Positions 1-9,576 of a stretch of 64,000 bases of DNA are shown here, piece after piece. The stretch is taken from positions 402,228 through 466,227 of the forward strand of contig NZ_RPFJ01000006.1 in assembly GCF_003813905.1 (NCBI RefSeq), in the 5' to 3' direction. The notes beneath the pieces were generated by a model. The model had not been told where the DNA came from. It saw nothing but the letters and a program-made list of their open reading frames with translations, and did no database searches. How positions within the stretch are numbered: position 1 is the first letter of the stretch; the number at the start of each line of letters is the position of its first letter. The position numbers and the translations under genes are program-made. Source of the DNA: Aureibaculum marinum. GTDB lineage: Bacteria; Bacteroidota; Bacteroidia; Flavobacteriales; Flavobacteriaceae.

Positions 1-293
1 TTAGCTGTTAAAGCCAATTCTCCTTTGGCTACAATCCACCGAGACGAAATTGATAAATGATTTAAAGCATCTGTTAATTTTAATAGATCATTGTTTTTTT
101 GATAACCATTAGTAATTTTAATTGTTATACTATTTATAGAGTTATTTTTTGTTGTAAAATTTGGAGCAATTTTAATTTCAGATAATGGGCAGTAAGCTTG
201 GTTGGTAGTTTCTTTTGAACTGCCATTTTGTGTATGACCAAACAAAGAGACTAGCAAAAAAAAAAGAATACTATAATAGGATTTTAAGTGCAT
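1..293 (-). CDS. Secreted protein, N-terminal fragment (runs off the window)
   Basis: The reverse strand is open from an ATG at 293 to the window edge, giving 97 residues with no stop. It starts with a signal peptide (MHLKSYYSILFFLLVSLFG), followed by a secreted segment containing NGYQKNNDLLKLTD and a WIVAKGELALT stretch. In my memory this gap-and-Trp pattern is typical of the first extracellular module of large flavobacterial surface proteins that end in a T9SS sorting domain. The C-terminus is outside the window, so the family cannot be settled. The gene is divergent from the GH92 gene at 726. I am confident that it is the 5' end of a real secreted-protein gene, and only weakly confident about the class. 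Confidence 0.6.
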   Translation of the reverse strand, partial: MHLKSYYSILFFLLVSLFGHTQNGSSKETTNQAYCPLSEIKIAPNFTTKNNSINSITIKITNGYQKNNDLLKLTDALNHLSISSRWIVAKGELALTA

Positions 294-725
294 TAAATAG
301 GGCAATTTGTGTTAAAAATAAGCAAATATCCTAATAAAACGATAAAAAAGGTAATAATTGTATACATCTAAGTAATAAAGGGTTAAAAGTAATAGCCTGA
401 TGATGACTAAATAATTATTAGGACTTTAATCAAATTAGGTTTTCTTTCTATAAAAGTAAAGATTTTCTAGTTTGAGGATAAAGGAGAATAGTTAAATAAA
501 TAGGGTTTTCGCTATTTTAGTAGTCCAATAATCTGAGGTGAAATTAACAGGTATTCTGTAGTGGTAAGTTTCATTTATTAGTGTTTTTATCTTTTAGAAT
601 AAAAAAAAGGTCGTTGGTCGAAAAAAGATAAATGTTTCATTTTTTTTTGCTAAACTGCTTTAAAATTTAAATAACTGCTACAAGATAGTTATTTATTAGA
701 ATAAAATCAACCAATTATATTAAAA
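294..725. other. AT-rich divergent intergenic region
   Basis: These 432 bases lie between the leftward secreted-protein gene and the rightward GH92 gene, so both promoters should be here. I see no convincing ORF, tRNA or strong terminator. A 7-bp inverted repeat (AATAACT at 670-676, AGTTATT at 687-693) lies about 35 bp before the GH92 start. It could be an operator, but it is weak in such AT-rich sequence. Confidence 0.4.
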
Positions 726-3053
726 ATGAAAATTAAATACTTAGCTCTATCATTATTAATCTTTACTGTTTCTTGCCAAAAAGAAACTGATTTATCTAAA
801 ACAAAATCTTTAGATAATCCATCAATTAATTTAGTAGATTATGTAAATCCATTGATGGGTACTGATTCTGAATTTAGTTTATCAAATGGAAATACGTATC
901 CAGCAATAGCAACGCCATGGGGAATGAATTTTTGGACACCTATGACTTCTAAAATGGGAGATGGATGGACATATAAATATGACGAATATAAAATACGAGG
1001 AATTAAACAAACCCACCAGCCAAGTCCTTGGTTAAATGATTATGCGGCTTTTTCTTTAATGGCAACTACAGGAGACTTAAAGTTTAAAGAAGATGAAAGG
1101 GCTTCTTGGTTTTCTCATAAAGCAGAAATAGTTAAACCTCATTATTATAAAGTATATTTAGCGGATTATGATGTTACTGCAGAAGTTACTCCTACAGAAA
1201 GAGCAGCTCATTTTAAATTTACATTTCCAGAATCTGAAAAATCACATATAATTTTAGATGCTTTTTTTAAAGGCTCTATGGTAAAAATATTACCTGATCA
1301 ACGTAAAATAATTGGGTATTGTAGAAATAATCATGGAGGAGTGCCTGAAAACTTTCACAATTATTTTGTAGCTGAATTTGATAAAGATTTTAATGTTAAC
1401 CATACATGGACAGACAATTGGAAATTATTGGAAAATACTATAACAAGTGAAGGAGGGCATGTAGGAGCAATTGTAGGTTTTAAAACCAAAAAAGGAGAAA
1501 CGGTTCATGTAAAAGTGGCATCTTCATTTATTAGTCTAGAGCAAGCTCAATTAAACTTAGATAGAGAAATTGGTAAAGATACTTTTATCCAAACAAAAGA
1601 GAAGGCAAAGCAAGCTTGGAATGCAGAATTGAATAGAATTCAAATTGAAGATAGTAACATAGATAATATCAGAACTTTTTATTCTTGCTTGTATAGAGTA
1701 TTACTTTTTCCAAGAAAGTTTTATGAGTTTAATGATGCTAATGAGGTAGTTCATTATAGTCCATATAATGGAGAAGTGCTTCCTGGATATATGTTTACTG
1801 ATAATGGATTTTGGGATACGTTTAGGGCTGTTTTTCCATTTTTTAATATGATGTATCCAGAGTTAAATAGTAAAATAATGAAAGGATTGGAAAATACTTA
1901 TAAAGAATCAGGTTGGTTGCCAGAATGGGCAAGTCCTGGGCATAGAGATGTAATGATAGGTTCTAATTCTGCTCCTATAATTGCTGATGCATTTTTAAAA
2001 GGAGTAAAAGGAATGGATACAGATTTACTTATGGAAGCAATGTTAAAAAACGCAACTGTAAATGAGGGAAGACCAGTAAATTCAGTGGGTAGAGCAGGAG
2101 TAGATTATTATAATAAATTGGGTTATGTACCTTACGATGTTGGTATTAATGAAAATGCAGCCAGATCATTAGAATATGCATACGCTGATTTTACAATTGC
2201 TAAAATGGCTGAAGAATTAGGTAAAAATGATATTGCTGATGTCTATTATAAAAAAGCAATGAATTATAAAAAACTTTTTGATCCAGAAACTTCTTGGATG
2301 CGAGGTAAAAATAAAGATGGGAAATTTCAAACGCCTTTTAATCCTTTAAAATGGGGTGATGCTTTTACTGAAGGTAATAGTTTGCATTATACTTGGTCTG
2401 TCTTTCAAGATATAGATGGATTAATTTCTTTAATGGGAGGAAAAGAAAAGTTTGTAGGAAAGCTAGATGAGGTTTTTGAAATGCCTCCTGTATTTGATGA
2501 TTCTTACTATGGATTTACTATCCATGAAATTCGAGAAATGCAAATTGTAAATATGGGGAATTATGCTCACGGTAATCAACCCATACAACATATGATTTAT
2601 CTGTATAATTATGCTAATAAGTCTTATAAAGCACAAGAAAAAGTTAGAAATGTGTTGACCAAATTATATTCAGCAACACCAGATGGTTATTGTGGAGATG
2701 AAGATAATGGACAAACTTCAGCATGGTATGTGTTTAGTTCTTTAGGGTTTTATCCAGTTACTCCTGGAGCAGATGAATATGTTTTAGGTAGCCCATTATT
2801 TGATAAAGCTACACTGTATTTAGAAAATGGAAACACCTTTGTAATCAGTACTGAAAATAATAATAAAGATAATGTTTATATTCAAAGTGCAACGCTTAAT
2901 AATGTAGACTATCAAAATAGTTTTTTAAAGTTTAATGATTTACAAAATGGCGGAAAATTACATTTTAAAATGGGAGCTACTCCTAACAAAGATTGGGCAA
3001 GTAAGCCAGAAAATACACCATTCTCTTTAAGCAAAAATCAAATTAAAAACTAA
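726..3053 (+). CDS. GH92 family alpha-mannosidase, lipoprotein
   Basis: This is a 775-residue glycoside hydrolase of family 92, calcium-dependent inverting exo-alpha-mannosidases that trim mannans and N-glycans. A lipoprotein signal ends at Cys17 (LIFTVSC), so the enzyme is probably anchored in the outer membrane or carried in the periplasm. Family landmarks run in order: NGNTYPAIATPWGMNFW near residue 55, GFWDTFRAVFPFF near 360, INENAARSLEYAYADF near 480, GDAFTEGNS with the candidate general acid Glu549, and DEDNGQTSAW from residue 658, which carries the Asp pair assigned as base in this family. Length is normal for GH92. The GH29 gene follows after 12 bp, so the two are probably cotranscribed and act on the same fucosylated, mannose-containing glycan; the substrate is inferred. 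Confidence 0.93.
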   Translation: MKIKYLALSLLIFTVSCQKETDLSKTKSLDNPSINLVDYVNPLMGTDSEFSLSNGNTYPAIATPWGMNFWTPMTSKMGDGWTYKYDEYKIRGIKQTHQPSPWLNDYAAFSLMATTGDLKFKEDERASWFSHKAEIVKPHYYKVYLADYDVTAEVTPTERAAHFKFTFPESEKSHIILDAFFKGSMVKILPDQRKIIGYCRNNHGGVPENFHNYFVAEFDKDFNVNHTWTDNWKLLENTITSEGGHVGAIVGFKTKKGETVHVKVASSFISLEQAQLNLDREIGKDTFIQTKEKAKQAWNAELNRIQIEDSNIDNIRTFYSCLYRVLLFPRKFYEFNDANEVVHYSPYNGEVLPGYMFTDNGFWDTFRAVFPFFNMMYPELNSKIMKGLENTYKESGWLPEWASPGHRDVMIGSNSAPIIADAFLKGVKGMDTDLLMEAMLKNATVNEGRPVNSVGRAGVDYYNKLGYVPYDVGINENAARSLEYAYADFTIAKMAEELGKNDIADVYYKKAMNYKKLFDPETSWMRGKNKDGKFQTPFNPLKWGDAFTEGNSLHYTWSVFQDIDGLISLMGGKEKFVGKLDEVFEMPPVFDDSYYGFTIHEIREMQIVNMGNYAHGNQPIQHMIYLYNYANKSYKAQEKVRNVLTKLYSATPDGYCGDEDNGQTSAWYVFSSLGFYPVTPGADEYVLGSPLFDKATLYLENGNTFVISTENNNKDNVYIQSATLNNVDYQNSFLKFNDLQNGGKLHFKMGATPNKDWASKPENTPFSLSKNQIKN

Positions 3054-3065
3054 AACTTTAGCAAA

Positions 3066-4550
3066 ATGAAACGTAATTTTATAATTATTTTATTATTTAC
3101 AGTTACCTACAGTTTTTCTCAAGCCATTTATGAAGATGAGCGATATGTAAAGGAGACAGATCCGTTAGTTTTAGAAAAACTTGATCAATGGCAAGATAAA
3201 AAATTTGGGTTGTTAATGCATTGGGGTACTTATAGCCAATGGGGTATTGTAGAGTCTTGGTCACTTTGTCCAGAAGATTATGGTTGGACGCAAAGAGAGA
3301 AAGGTAAAAACCCAAAGAATTATTATGATTATAAAAAAGAATATGAAGGCTTAAAAAAGACTTTTAATCCTACTGAATTTAATCCTGAAAAATGGGCAAA
3401 TGCGGCCAAAAAAGCAGGAATGAAATATATGATTTTTACAACTAAACATCATGATGGTTTTTCAATGTTTGATTCTAAATATACAGATTACAAAGTCACT
3501 GATCCAGAATGTGCATTTAGTACAAATCCAAGATCAAATATTACTAAAGAAATTTTTAATGCTTTTAGAGCAGAAGATTTTTGGATAGGAGCCTATTTTT
3601 CGAAACCTGATTGGAATAATGAAAATTATTGGAATCCATATTTTCCTCCTTTAGACAGAAATGTGAATTACGATCCTGAAGAATATCCTGAAAAATGGCA
3701 AAAATTTGTAGATTTTACACACAATCAGATTTTAGAGTTACTAACAGATTATGGTAAAGTTGATATTTTGTGGTTGGATGGTGGTTGGGTAACTAAGCTT
3801 TCAGATGAAGAAATAAAAAAACAATACATTTCTAAGTTCACTGAAAATAAATCAGGTAATGGTTTTATTAAGCATCGTGTGGTAAGTCAAGATATTAAAA
3901 TGGATGAATTGGTAGAGAAAGCTAGAAAAAAACAACCAGGTTTAATTGTAGTTGATCGAGCTGTACATGGTAAAAATCAAAACTATTTAACGCCAGAAAA
4001 TAGAGTGCCAGAAAAAGCATTGCCATATCCTTGGGAATCTTGTATTATTTCTGGAGGCGGATGGTCTCATACTTTTAATGCAACTTATAAAACAGGAAGA
4101 GAAGGTATACATATGTTGGTTGATATTGTTGCTAAAGGAGGGAATTTATTATTAAATATTGCCCCTGGACCCGATGGAAAATGGCAACAAGGAGCTTATG
4201 ATTTATTAAAAGAATATGAAGATTGGATTAATGTAAACGGAACCGCAATATATAATACAAAACCTATTGCACCTTACAAAGAAAAGAATATATGTTTTAC
4301 TCAAAATAAAAAGGAAAATGTCTTTTTTTTCTATTTGGCAGATGATAATGAAAGAACAATACCCAATGAAATAATAGTTGAATCAATTACACCAAAAAAG
4401 GGCACAAAAATAACCATGTTGGGGGCTGATAAAAGACTAAAATGGGAAAAATTAAATAAAGGTTTTAAAGTGATTATACCAGAAAAGTTAAGAAATAAAC
4501 CTACAAGTAAATATGCATGGACCTTTAAAATTGATAAAATAGAAAGATAA
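3066..4550 (+). CDS. GH29 family alpha-L-fucosidase
   Basis: This 494-residue secreted fucosidase has a Sec signal peptide (MKRNFIIILLFTVTYSFSQA). The catalytic domain shows the family-29 signatures KFGLLMHWGTYSQWG (47-61), TKHHDGFSMFDS (126-137) and VDILWLDGGW, in which Asp238 is the expected nucleophile of this retaining family. A small beta-sandwich C-terminal domain follows from about residue 390. There is no T9SS sorting tail, so a periplasmic location is likely. It lies 12 bp behind the GH92 gene, suggesting one transcript. GH29 enzymes remove terminal alpha-L-fucose, so the pair would strip fucose and mannose from one glycan. The family call is secure; linkage specificity cannot be read from sequence. 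Confidence 0.93.
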   Translation: MKRNFIIILLFTVTYSFSQAIYEDERYVKETDPLVLEKLDQWQDKKFGLLMHWGTYSQWGIVESWSLCPEDYGWTQREKGKNPKNYYDYKKEYEGLKKTFNPTEFNPEKWANAAKKAGMKYMIFTTKHHDGFSMFDSKYTDYKVTDPECAFSTNPRSNITKEIFNAFRAEDFWIGAYFSKPDWNNENYWNPYFPPLDRNVNYDPEEYPEKWQKFVDFTHNQILELLTDYGKVDILWLDGGWVTKLSDEEIKKQYISKFTENKSGNGFIKHRVVSQDIKMDELVEKARKKQPGLIVVDRAVHGKNQNYLTPENRVPEKALPYPWESCIISGGGWSHTFNATYKTGREGIHMLVDIVAKGGNLLLNIAPGPDGKWQQGAYDLLKEYEDWINVNGTAIYNTKPIAPYKEKNICFTQNKKENVFFFYLADDNERTIPNEIIVESITPKKGTKITMLGADKRLKWEKLNKGFKVIIPEKLRNKPTSKYAWTFKIDKIER

Positions 4551-4866
4551 CCATATTTTTAATTACTTGTTTTATTTTTTACATTCAATATTGTTGTAAA
4601 AATAATGCTATTTTACAATTTTTAGAAATACCCAATGTTAACAAAAATAACAAGTTGATTTGGTTATCTATTGTTGAGAGCAAGATATTTTTTATAGCAA
4701 AACAGACTTATGAAATTTATTACATACACCTGTGGTAAATGTTATAGGATATTACTTTTTTTGTAGTTAAAAATCGATTCTAAATTATAGCCCATTAATA
4801 TTTTTTACAATAAAATTGCTATAACGCAATTACAGTTGTATTTTTGAAGAAATAAAAATTACATTA
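4551..4866. other. Intergenic region ahead of uvrD
   Basis: These 316 AT-rich bases separate the GH29 gene from the helicase gene. I see no ORF or RNA gene. The only recognisable element is a Bacteroidetes-type promoter close to the helicase start. No strong terminator hairpin is evident after the GH29 stop. Confidence 0.5.
4816..4846 (+). promoter_or_regulatory. Bacteroidetes-type promoter of uvrD
   Basis: TTG at 4816-4818 and TATTTTTG at 4839-4846 are separated by 20 bp. This matches the Bacteroidetes primary-sigma consensus (TTTG near -33, TAnnTTTG near -7). Transcription would begin around 4852, leaving a leader of only about 15 nt before the GTG start at 4867. Confidence 0.55.
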
Positions 4867-7224
4867 GTGACAAATTACCTAGATCAATTAAATGAAGCCC
4901 AGAGAGAAGCCGTTTTACAGAAAAACGGTGCAATGATAATAATAGCGGGTGCAGGCTCGGGAAAAACCCGTGTACTAACTTATCGTATTGCTCATTTAAT
5001 GAAACAAGGCGTTGATTCCTTTAGTATTTTAGCTTTGACTTTTACCAATAAGGCGGCTAGAGAAATGAAAGATAGAATTGGAAAAATGGTTGGGCATAGT
5101 GAAGCAAAAAATCTTTGGATGGGAACATTCCACTCGGTTTTTGCAAGGATTTTACGCTCAGAAGCTGATAAGTTAGGTTTTCCTAAAAATTTTACAATAT
5201 ATGACACACAAGATTCAGTAAGACTTATATCTGCCATCATAAAAGAAATGCAACTAGATAAGGATAGGTATAAACCTAAACAAGTATTAAGCCGAATATC
5301 ATCCTTTAAAAATAGTTTAATAACAGTAAAAGCCTATTACAACAATTCTGAATTGCAAGAGACTGATAAAATGGCCAATCGTCCTAGGATTGGTGAAATT
5401 TACCAGCAATATGTAGACCGATGCTTTAAAGCAGGAGCTATGGATTTTGATGATTTATTGTTGAGAACCAATGAGTTATTAACTCGTTTTCCAGATGTGT
5501 TAGCTAAATATCAAGATAGGTTTAGATATATATTAGTTGATGAGTATCAAGATACCAACCATTCGCAATATTTAATTGTTAGAGCATTAGCAGATAAGTT
5601 TCAAAATATATGCGTTGTAGGTGATGATTCTCAAAGTATTTATGCTTTTCGTGGAGCAAATATTCAAAATATTTTAAATTTTCAACGAGATTATGAAGAT
5701 GTTAAGATATTTAAATTAGAGCAAAATTATCGTTCTACTAGTAATATAGTTGAAGCTGCTAATAGTGTAATTGATAAAAATAAGACGAAATTAGATAAAG
5801 AAATTTGGACAGATAATAGTAAGGGCGAGAAAATAAAGGTGATGCGTACTCTTTCTGAAGGGGAAGAAGGGCGTTTTGTGGCGAATTCAATTTTTGAAAA
5901 CAAAATGAATCACCAACTTAAAAATAGGTCCTTCGCGGTTTTATATAGAACTAACGCTCAATCAAGAGCAATTGAAGATGCATTGCGTAAAAAAGATATT
6001 GCGTATCGTATTTATGGAGGTTTATCCTTTTACCAGCGTAAAGAAATTAAAGATGTATTGTCTTATTTGCGATTAATTGTAAACCCTAATGATGAAGAGG
6101 CTTTAAAACGAGTAATAAATTATCCAGCTAGAGGTGTAGGACAAACTACTATTGAAAAGTTAAGTGTAGCAGCCAATCATTATAAAAAATCAATTTTCGA
6201 AATATTAGAAAACATTGATAAAGTCGATTTGAAAATTAATTCAGGAACAAAATTAAAACTACAAAATTTTGTAACTATGATTAAGAGTTTTCAAATTGAA
6301 GCCCAGATAAAAAATGCTTTTGAAGTTGCAGATTTTGTAATCAAGCAAACTAAAATAATTAAAGAACTTGAGAAAGATTCAGCACCAGAAGCTGTTAGTA
6401 AGGTAGAAAATGTTCAAGAATTGTTAAATGGTATTAAAGATTTTATCGACGAGCAAAATGAAGAGCCAGAAGATGGAACTGAAAGAAAAACAGATACTTC
6501 ATTAGCTTTTTTTCTTGAAGATGTTGCATTAGCTACTGATTTGGATAATGAAAAGGATAAAAATGAAGACAGTGTTTCTTTAATGACAATTCACTTAGCC
6601 AAAGGATTAGAATTTGAATATGTTTATATAGTTGGGTTAGAAGAAAATCTATTCCCTTCTGCTATGAGCATGAATACCCGCAGTGAATTGGAAGAAGAAC
6701 GCCGCTTATTTTACGTGGCTTTAACTAGAGCCGAAAAGCAAGCTTATTTATCTTATGCCCATTCACGTTATAGATGGGGCAAATTGGTAGATTGTGAACC
6801 AAGTCGCTTTTTGGAAGAAATTGATGATAAGTATATCGATTTTATGACTCCTAAAGTATCTCCCAATATTAATAAATTTATTAATGAAGATATTTTTGGA
6901 GATGTGCCACAAGATAAAGTACGATTCAAAAAACCAGTGCAAAGAGCTATTATAAAGCCAAAGTCTAAACAAAAGCCAAAGACGGTTCCTAAAACAATAC
7001 AAATAAGTGCTCCTAAAAACTTAAAAAAAGTGAGTAACCTTAATCAAAACTTATTTGATAGTAATATTACTGTAGGTAATGTGGTTCAGCATTCAAAATT
7101 TGGAAAAGGAGAAGTTGTTAGTCTAGAAGGTGTTGGTTCAAATAAAAAAGCAGAAATAAACTTTGATTCTGTTGGAAATAAAAAATTATTATTGCAATTT
7201 GCCAAACTTAAAATATTAGGATAA
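4867..7224 (+). CDS. uvrD: UvrD/PcrA-type superfamily 1 DNA helicase
   Basis: This is a 785-residue 3'-5' DNA helicase for nucleotide-excision and mismatch repair and for clearing replication obstacles. All SF1A motifs are visible: Walker A GAGSGKT (28-34), motif Ia FTNKAAREMKDRI, motif Ib GTFHSVFARIL, Walker B DEYQDTN, motif III GDDSQSIYAFRGA, motif IV LEQNYRST, motif V MTIHLAKGLEFEYV and motif VI EERRLFYVALTRA. The C-terminal 50 residues (VGNVVQHSKFGKGEVVSL) form the Tudor-like domain of PcrA/UvrD that contacts RNA polymerase. The start is GTG, and no better start exists between it and the promoter. It is transcribed alone or with the genes behind it. Confidence 0.95.
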   Translation: MTNYLDQLNEAQREAVLQKNGAMIIIAGAGSGKTRVLTYRIAHLMKQGVDSFSILALTFTNKAAREMKDRIGKMVGHSEAKNLWMGTFHSVFARILRSEADKLGFPKNFTIYDTQDSVRLISAIIKEMQLDKDRYKPKQVLSRISSFKNSLITVKAYYNNSELQETDKMANRPRIGEIYQQYVDRCFKAGAMDFDDLLLRTNELLTRFPDVLAKYQDRFRYILVDEYQDTNHSQYLIVRALADKFQNICVVGDDSQSIYAFRGANIQNILNFQRDYEDVKIFKLEQNYRSTSNIVEAANSVIDKNKTKLDKEIWTDNSKGEKIKVMRTLSEGEEGRFVANSIFENKMNHQLKNRSFAVLYRTNAQSRAIEDALRKKDIAYRIYGGLSFYQRKEIKDVLSYLRLIVNPNDEEALKRVINYPARGVGQTTIEKLSVAANHYKKSIFEILENIDKVDLKINSGTKLKLQNFVTMIKSFQIEAQIKNAFEVADFVIKQTKIIKELEKDSAPEAVSKVENVQELLNGIKDFIDEQNEEPEDGTERKTDTSLAFFLEDVALATDLDNEKDKNEDSVSLMTIHLAKGLEFEYVYIVGLEENLFPSAMSMNTRSELEEERRLFYVALTRAEKQAYLSYAHSRYRWGKLVDCEPSRFLEEIDDKYIDFMTPKVSPNINKFINEDIFGDVPQDKVRFKKPVQRAIIKPKSKQKPKTVPKTIQISAPKNLKKVSNLNQNLFDSNITVGNVVQHSKFGKGEVVSLEGVGSNKKAEINFDSVGNKKLLLQFAKLKILG

Positions 7225-7359
7225 TAAAATAGTTGTTAAGATATTGCGTTAGCTATTAATAGTACTATTCTTAATGTAAATGCAACTTTTAACTTTTTAG
7301 TTGTTTCCCAAAAATTAGTATCCTTTAATTAAAAACAAAAATACTACACACATATAAAT

Positions 7360-7989
7360 ATGGACAAATTTGATTTAGAATACAATTCAGCTAGAGAACA
7401 CTTGATAATACCAGAATACGGAAGACATGTTCAAAAGCTGGTACACCATTGTATTCAACTAGAAACGAAAGAAAAACGTAATGAAATGGCAAATGCCATT
7501 ATTGATGTTATGGGTAACTTACAGCCACATTTAAGAGATGTTCCAGATTTTAAACATAAGCTATGGGATCAACTTTTTATTATGTCTGATTTTAAATTAG
7601 ATGCAGATTCTCCATATCCTACGCTTTCAAAAGAAGAATTATCTGCACATCCTGAGCGTTTAAATTATCCGAAAGCAGCGTCTAAATACAAATTCTACGG
7701 TCATAATATTCAAACAATGATTGACACGGCATTAACATGGGAAGATGGAGAACTTAAAGACGCTCTTATCTATACTATTGCAAATCACATGAAAAAGTGT
7801 TATTTGAATTGGAATAAAGATACTGTAGAAGATGCAGTAATATTTAAGCATCTGAAAGAGTTGTCTCATGGAGAAATAGATTTATCAGAGAAAGACGAAA
7901 CGCTTTCTGATAGTAAAAACCTATTAAGAAAAAAAACTACGAATAAGAATAAAAATAATAAATCAAGCAAACAACGTAGAAAAAGATAA
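7360..7989 (+). CDS. DUF4290 domain-containing protein
   Basis: This is a 209-residue soluble protein of the Bacteroidota-specific DUF4290 family. The conserved N-terminus (SAREHLIIPEYGRHVQKLVHH) and the central MGNLQPHLRDVPDFKHKLWDQL block are recognisable. The last 30 residues are rich in Lys, Asn and Ser, a disordered basic tail that may bind nucleic acid. No enzymatic motif is visible and the function is unknown. It lies 65 bp before murA on the same strand. As I recall, this neighbour pair is conserved in the phylum, which hints at a link to envelope growth or the cell cycle; that is inference only. Confidence 0.85.
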   Translation: MDKFDLEYNSAREHLIIPEYGRHVQKLVHHCIQLETKEKRNEMANAIIDVMGNLQPHLRDVPDFKHKLWDQLFIMSDFKLDADSPYPTLSKEELSAHPERLNYPKAASKYKFYGHNIQTMIDTALTWEDGELKDALIYTIANHMKKCYLNWNKDTVEDAVIFKHLKELSHGEIDLSEKDETLSDSKNLLRKKTTNKNKNNKSSKQRRKR

Positions 7990-8054
7990 TCTGTTTGTTT
8001 ATAGTGTAGCTTACTATAAAAGCATAATAACTAAACCTAAAAACCTAACAATTA

Positions 8055-9365
8055 ATGGGTACTTTTAAAATAGAAGGAGGTCATAAGCTAAAAGGTGAAA
8101 TTACACCTCAAGGTGCAAAAAATGAAGCCTTACAGATTTTATGTGCGGTGTTATTAACACCAGAAAAAGTTACAATTTCTAATATACCAGATATTGTAGA
8201 TGTTAATAAACTCATTAACCTTTTAGAAAATCTTGGCGTTAAAATTCAAAAAAATGGACAAGGTTCTTATACGTTTCAGGCAGATGATGTCAATTTAAAA
8301 TACTTAGAATCAGAAAGATTTAAAATTGACGGAAGTGGTTTGAGAGGTTCTATTATGATTGTAGGACCTTTGTTAGCACGTTTTGGAAAAGGATATATCC
8401 CCAAACCTGGTGGCGATAAAATTGGAAGAAGACGTTTGGATACTCATTTTGAGGGTTTTATGAAGTTAGGAGCGAAATTTCGTTTTAATAAGACAGATCA
8501 CTTTTATGGAGTTGAAGCTAAGTCGTTAAAAGGAACTTATATGTTGTTAGATGAAGCTTCAGTAACAGGTACAGCTAATATAGTTATGGCAGCTGTATTG
8601 GCAGAAGGGAAAACCACAATATATAACGCAGCTTGTGAGCCTTATTTACAACAATTATGTAAAATGTTAAATAAAATGGGAGCCAAAATTACAGGTGTAG
8701 GCTCTAACATGTTACATATTGAAGGTGTAAAATCATTACAAGGTACTACACATAAAATGTTACCTGATATGATAGAAATTGGAAGTTGGATAGGTTTAGC
8801 GGCTATGACTAAAAGTGAGTTAACCATAAAAGATGTAAGTTGGGATGATTTAGGTGTAATTCCTAATGTTTTTAGGAAATTAGGAATTACTGTAGAGCGT
8901 CAAGGAGATGATATTCATATACCAGAACATAAAGATGGTTACAAAATACAAAGTTATATTGACGGATCTATTTTAACAGTTTCAGATGCTCCTTGGCCTG
9001 GATTTACTCCTGATTTATTAAGTGTTATTTTAGTAGTGGCAACACAGGCAAATGGAAGCTTACTTATACATCAAAAAATGTTTGAAAGCCGTTTGTTCTT
9101 TGTCGATAAATTAATTGACATGGGAGCAAAAATTATTTTATGTGACCCACATAGGGCTACCGTAATAGGTCACAATTTTAAATCTAAATTGCAGGCTACT
9201 ACAATGACTTCTCCAGATATTAGAGCAGGAGTTTCACTATTAATTGCTGCACTTTCAGCAGAAGGCATTTCAACTATCCATAATATTGAACAAATAGATA
9301 GAGGGTATGAGCGTATAGATGAGCGTTTAAAAGCTATTGGAGCAAAAATTATTCGTGTAGAATAA
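8055..9365 (+). CDS. murA: UDP-N-acetylglucosamine 1-carboxyvinyltransferase
   Basis: MurA transfers enolpyruvate from PEP to UDP-GlcNAc, the first committed step of peptidoglycan synthesis in the cytoplasm. The 436-residue protein has the two EPSP-synthase-like domains. Lys22-Asn23 in GAKNEAL match the substrate-binding pair of the family. The active-site loop reads PGGDKIGRRRLDTHF, with Asp121 where E. coli MurA has Cys115; the codon at 8415-8417 is GAT. An Asp here is known from Mycobacterium and Chlamydia, where it keeps activity but blocks alkylation by fosfomycin. A strong terminator follows at 9390, so murA ends the DUF4290-murA unit. Confidence 0.96.
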   Translation: MGTFKIEGGHKLKGEITPQGAKNEALQILCAVLLTPEKVTISNIPDIVDVNKLINLLENLGVKIQKNGQGSYTFQADDVNLKYLESERFKIDGSGLRGSIMIVGPLLARFGKGYIPKPGGDKIGRRRLDTHFEGFMKLGAKFRFNKTDHFYGVEAKSLKGTYMLLDEASVTGTANIVMAAVLAEGKTTIYNAACEPYLQQLCKMLNKMGAKITGVGSNMLHIEGVKSLQGTTHKMLPDMIEIGSWIGLAAMTKSELTIKDVSWDDLGVIPNVFRKLGITVERQGDDIHIPEHKDGYKIQSYIDGSILTVSDAPWPGFTPDLLSVILVVATQANGSLLIHQKMFESRLFFVDKLIDMGAKIILCDPHRATVIGHNFKSKLQATTMTSPDIRAGVSLLIAALSAEGISTIHNIEQIDRGYERIDERLKAIGAKIIRVE

Positions 9366-9389
9366 GTTTATAAAGTTATAATGCATATC

Positions 9390-9425
9390 AAAGATCCAAT
9401 TTTATCTGTGTAAAATTGGATCTTT
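9390..9425 (+). terminator. Intrinsic terminator after murA
   Basis: A perfect 15-bp stem (AAAGATCCAATTTTA at 9390-9404 with TAAAATTGGATCTTT at 9411-9425) closes a TCTGTG loop. The downstream T-tract is poor, but the stem is by far the strongest structure between murA and grpE. Confidence 0.75.
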
Positions 9426-9526
9426 AGTCTTGAACAAAATTTTAGAATTAATAAAGGTAGTTAATTTTGAAATTATAACTTTTTTTTGAAAAAATTATCT
9501 GCTGACATTATGGCATTTTAAAGTAA

Positions 9527-9543
9527 TTGGCAGTACTTTTGCA
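9527..9543 (+). promoter_or_regulatory. Candidate sigma-54 (-24/-12) promoter of grpE-dnaJ
   Basis: The sequence TTGGCAGTACTTTTGCA has GG and GC dinucleotides separated by exactly 10 bases, as in the RpoN consensus YTGGCACG-N4-TTGCW. It lies 34 bp before the grpE start. The overlapping TACTTTTG (9534-9541) also fits the Bacteroidetes -7 element, but no TTG lies at the right distance upstream. The sigma-54 reading is therefore at least as good. Neither has been tested. Confidence 0.5.
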
Positions 9544-9576
9544 AGCTTAATTTTTAATGTTTAAAATACCTTAGTA

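Noticed and set aside
670..693. 7-bp inverted repeat ahead of the GH92 gene as an operator
   Set aside because: Too short in very AT-rich sequence; no second copy at another promoter was noticed.
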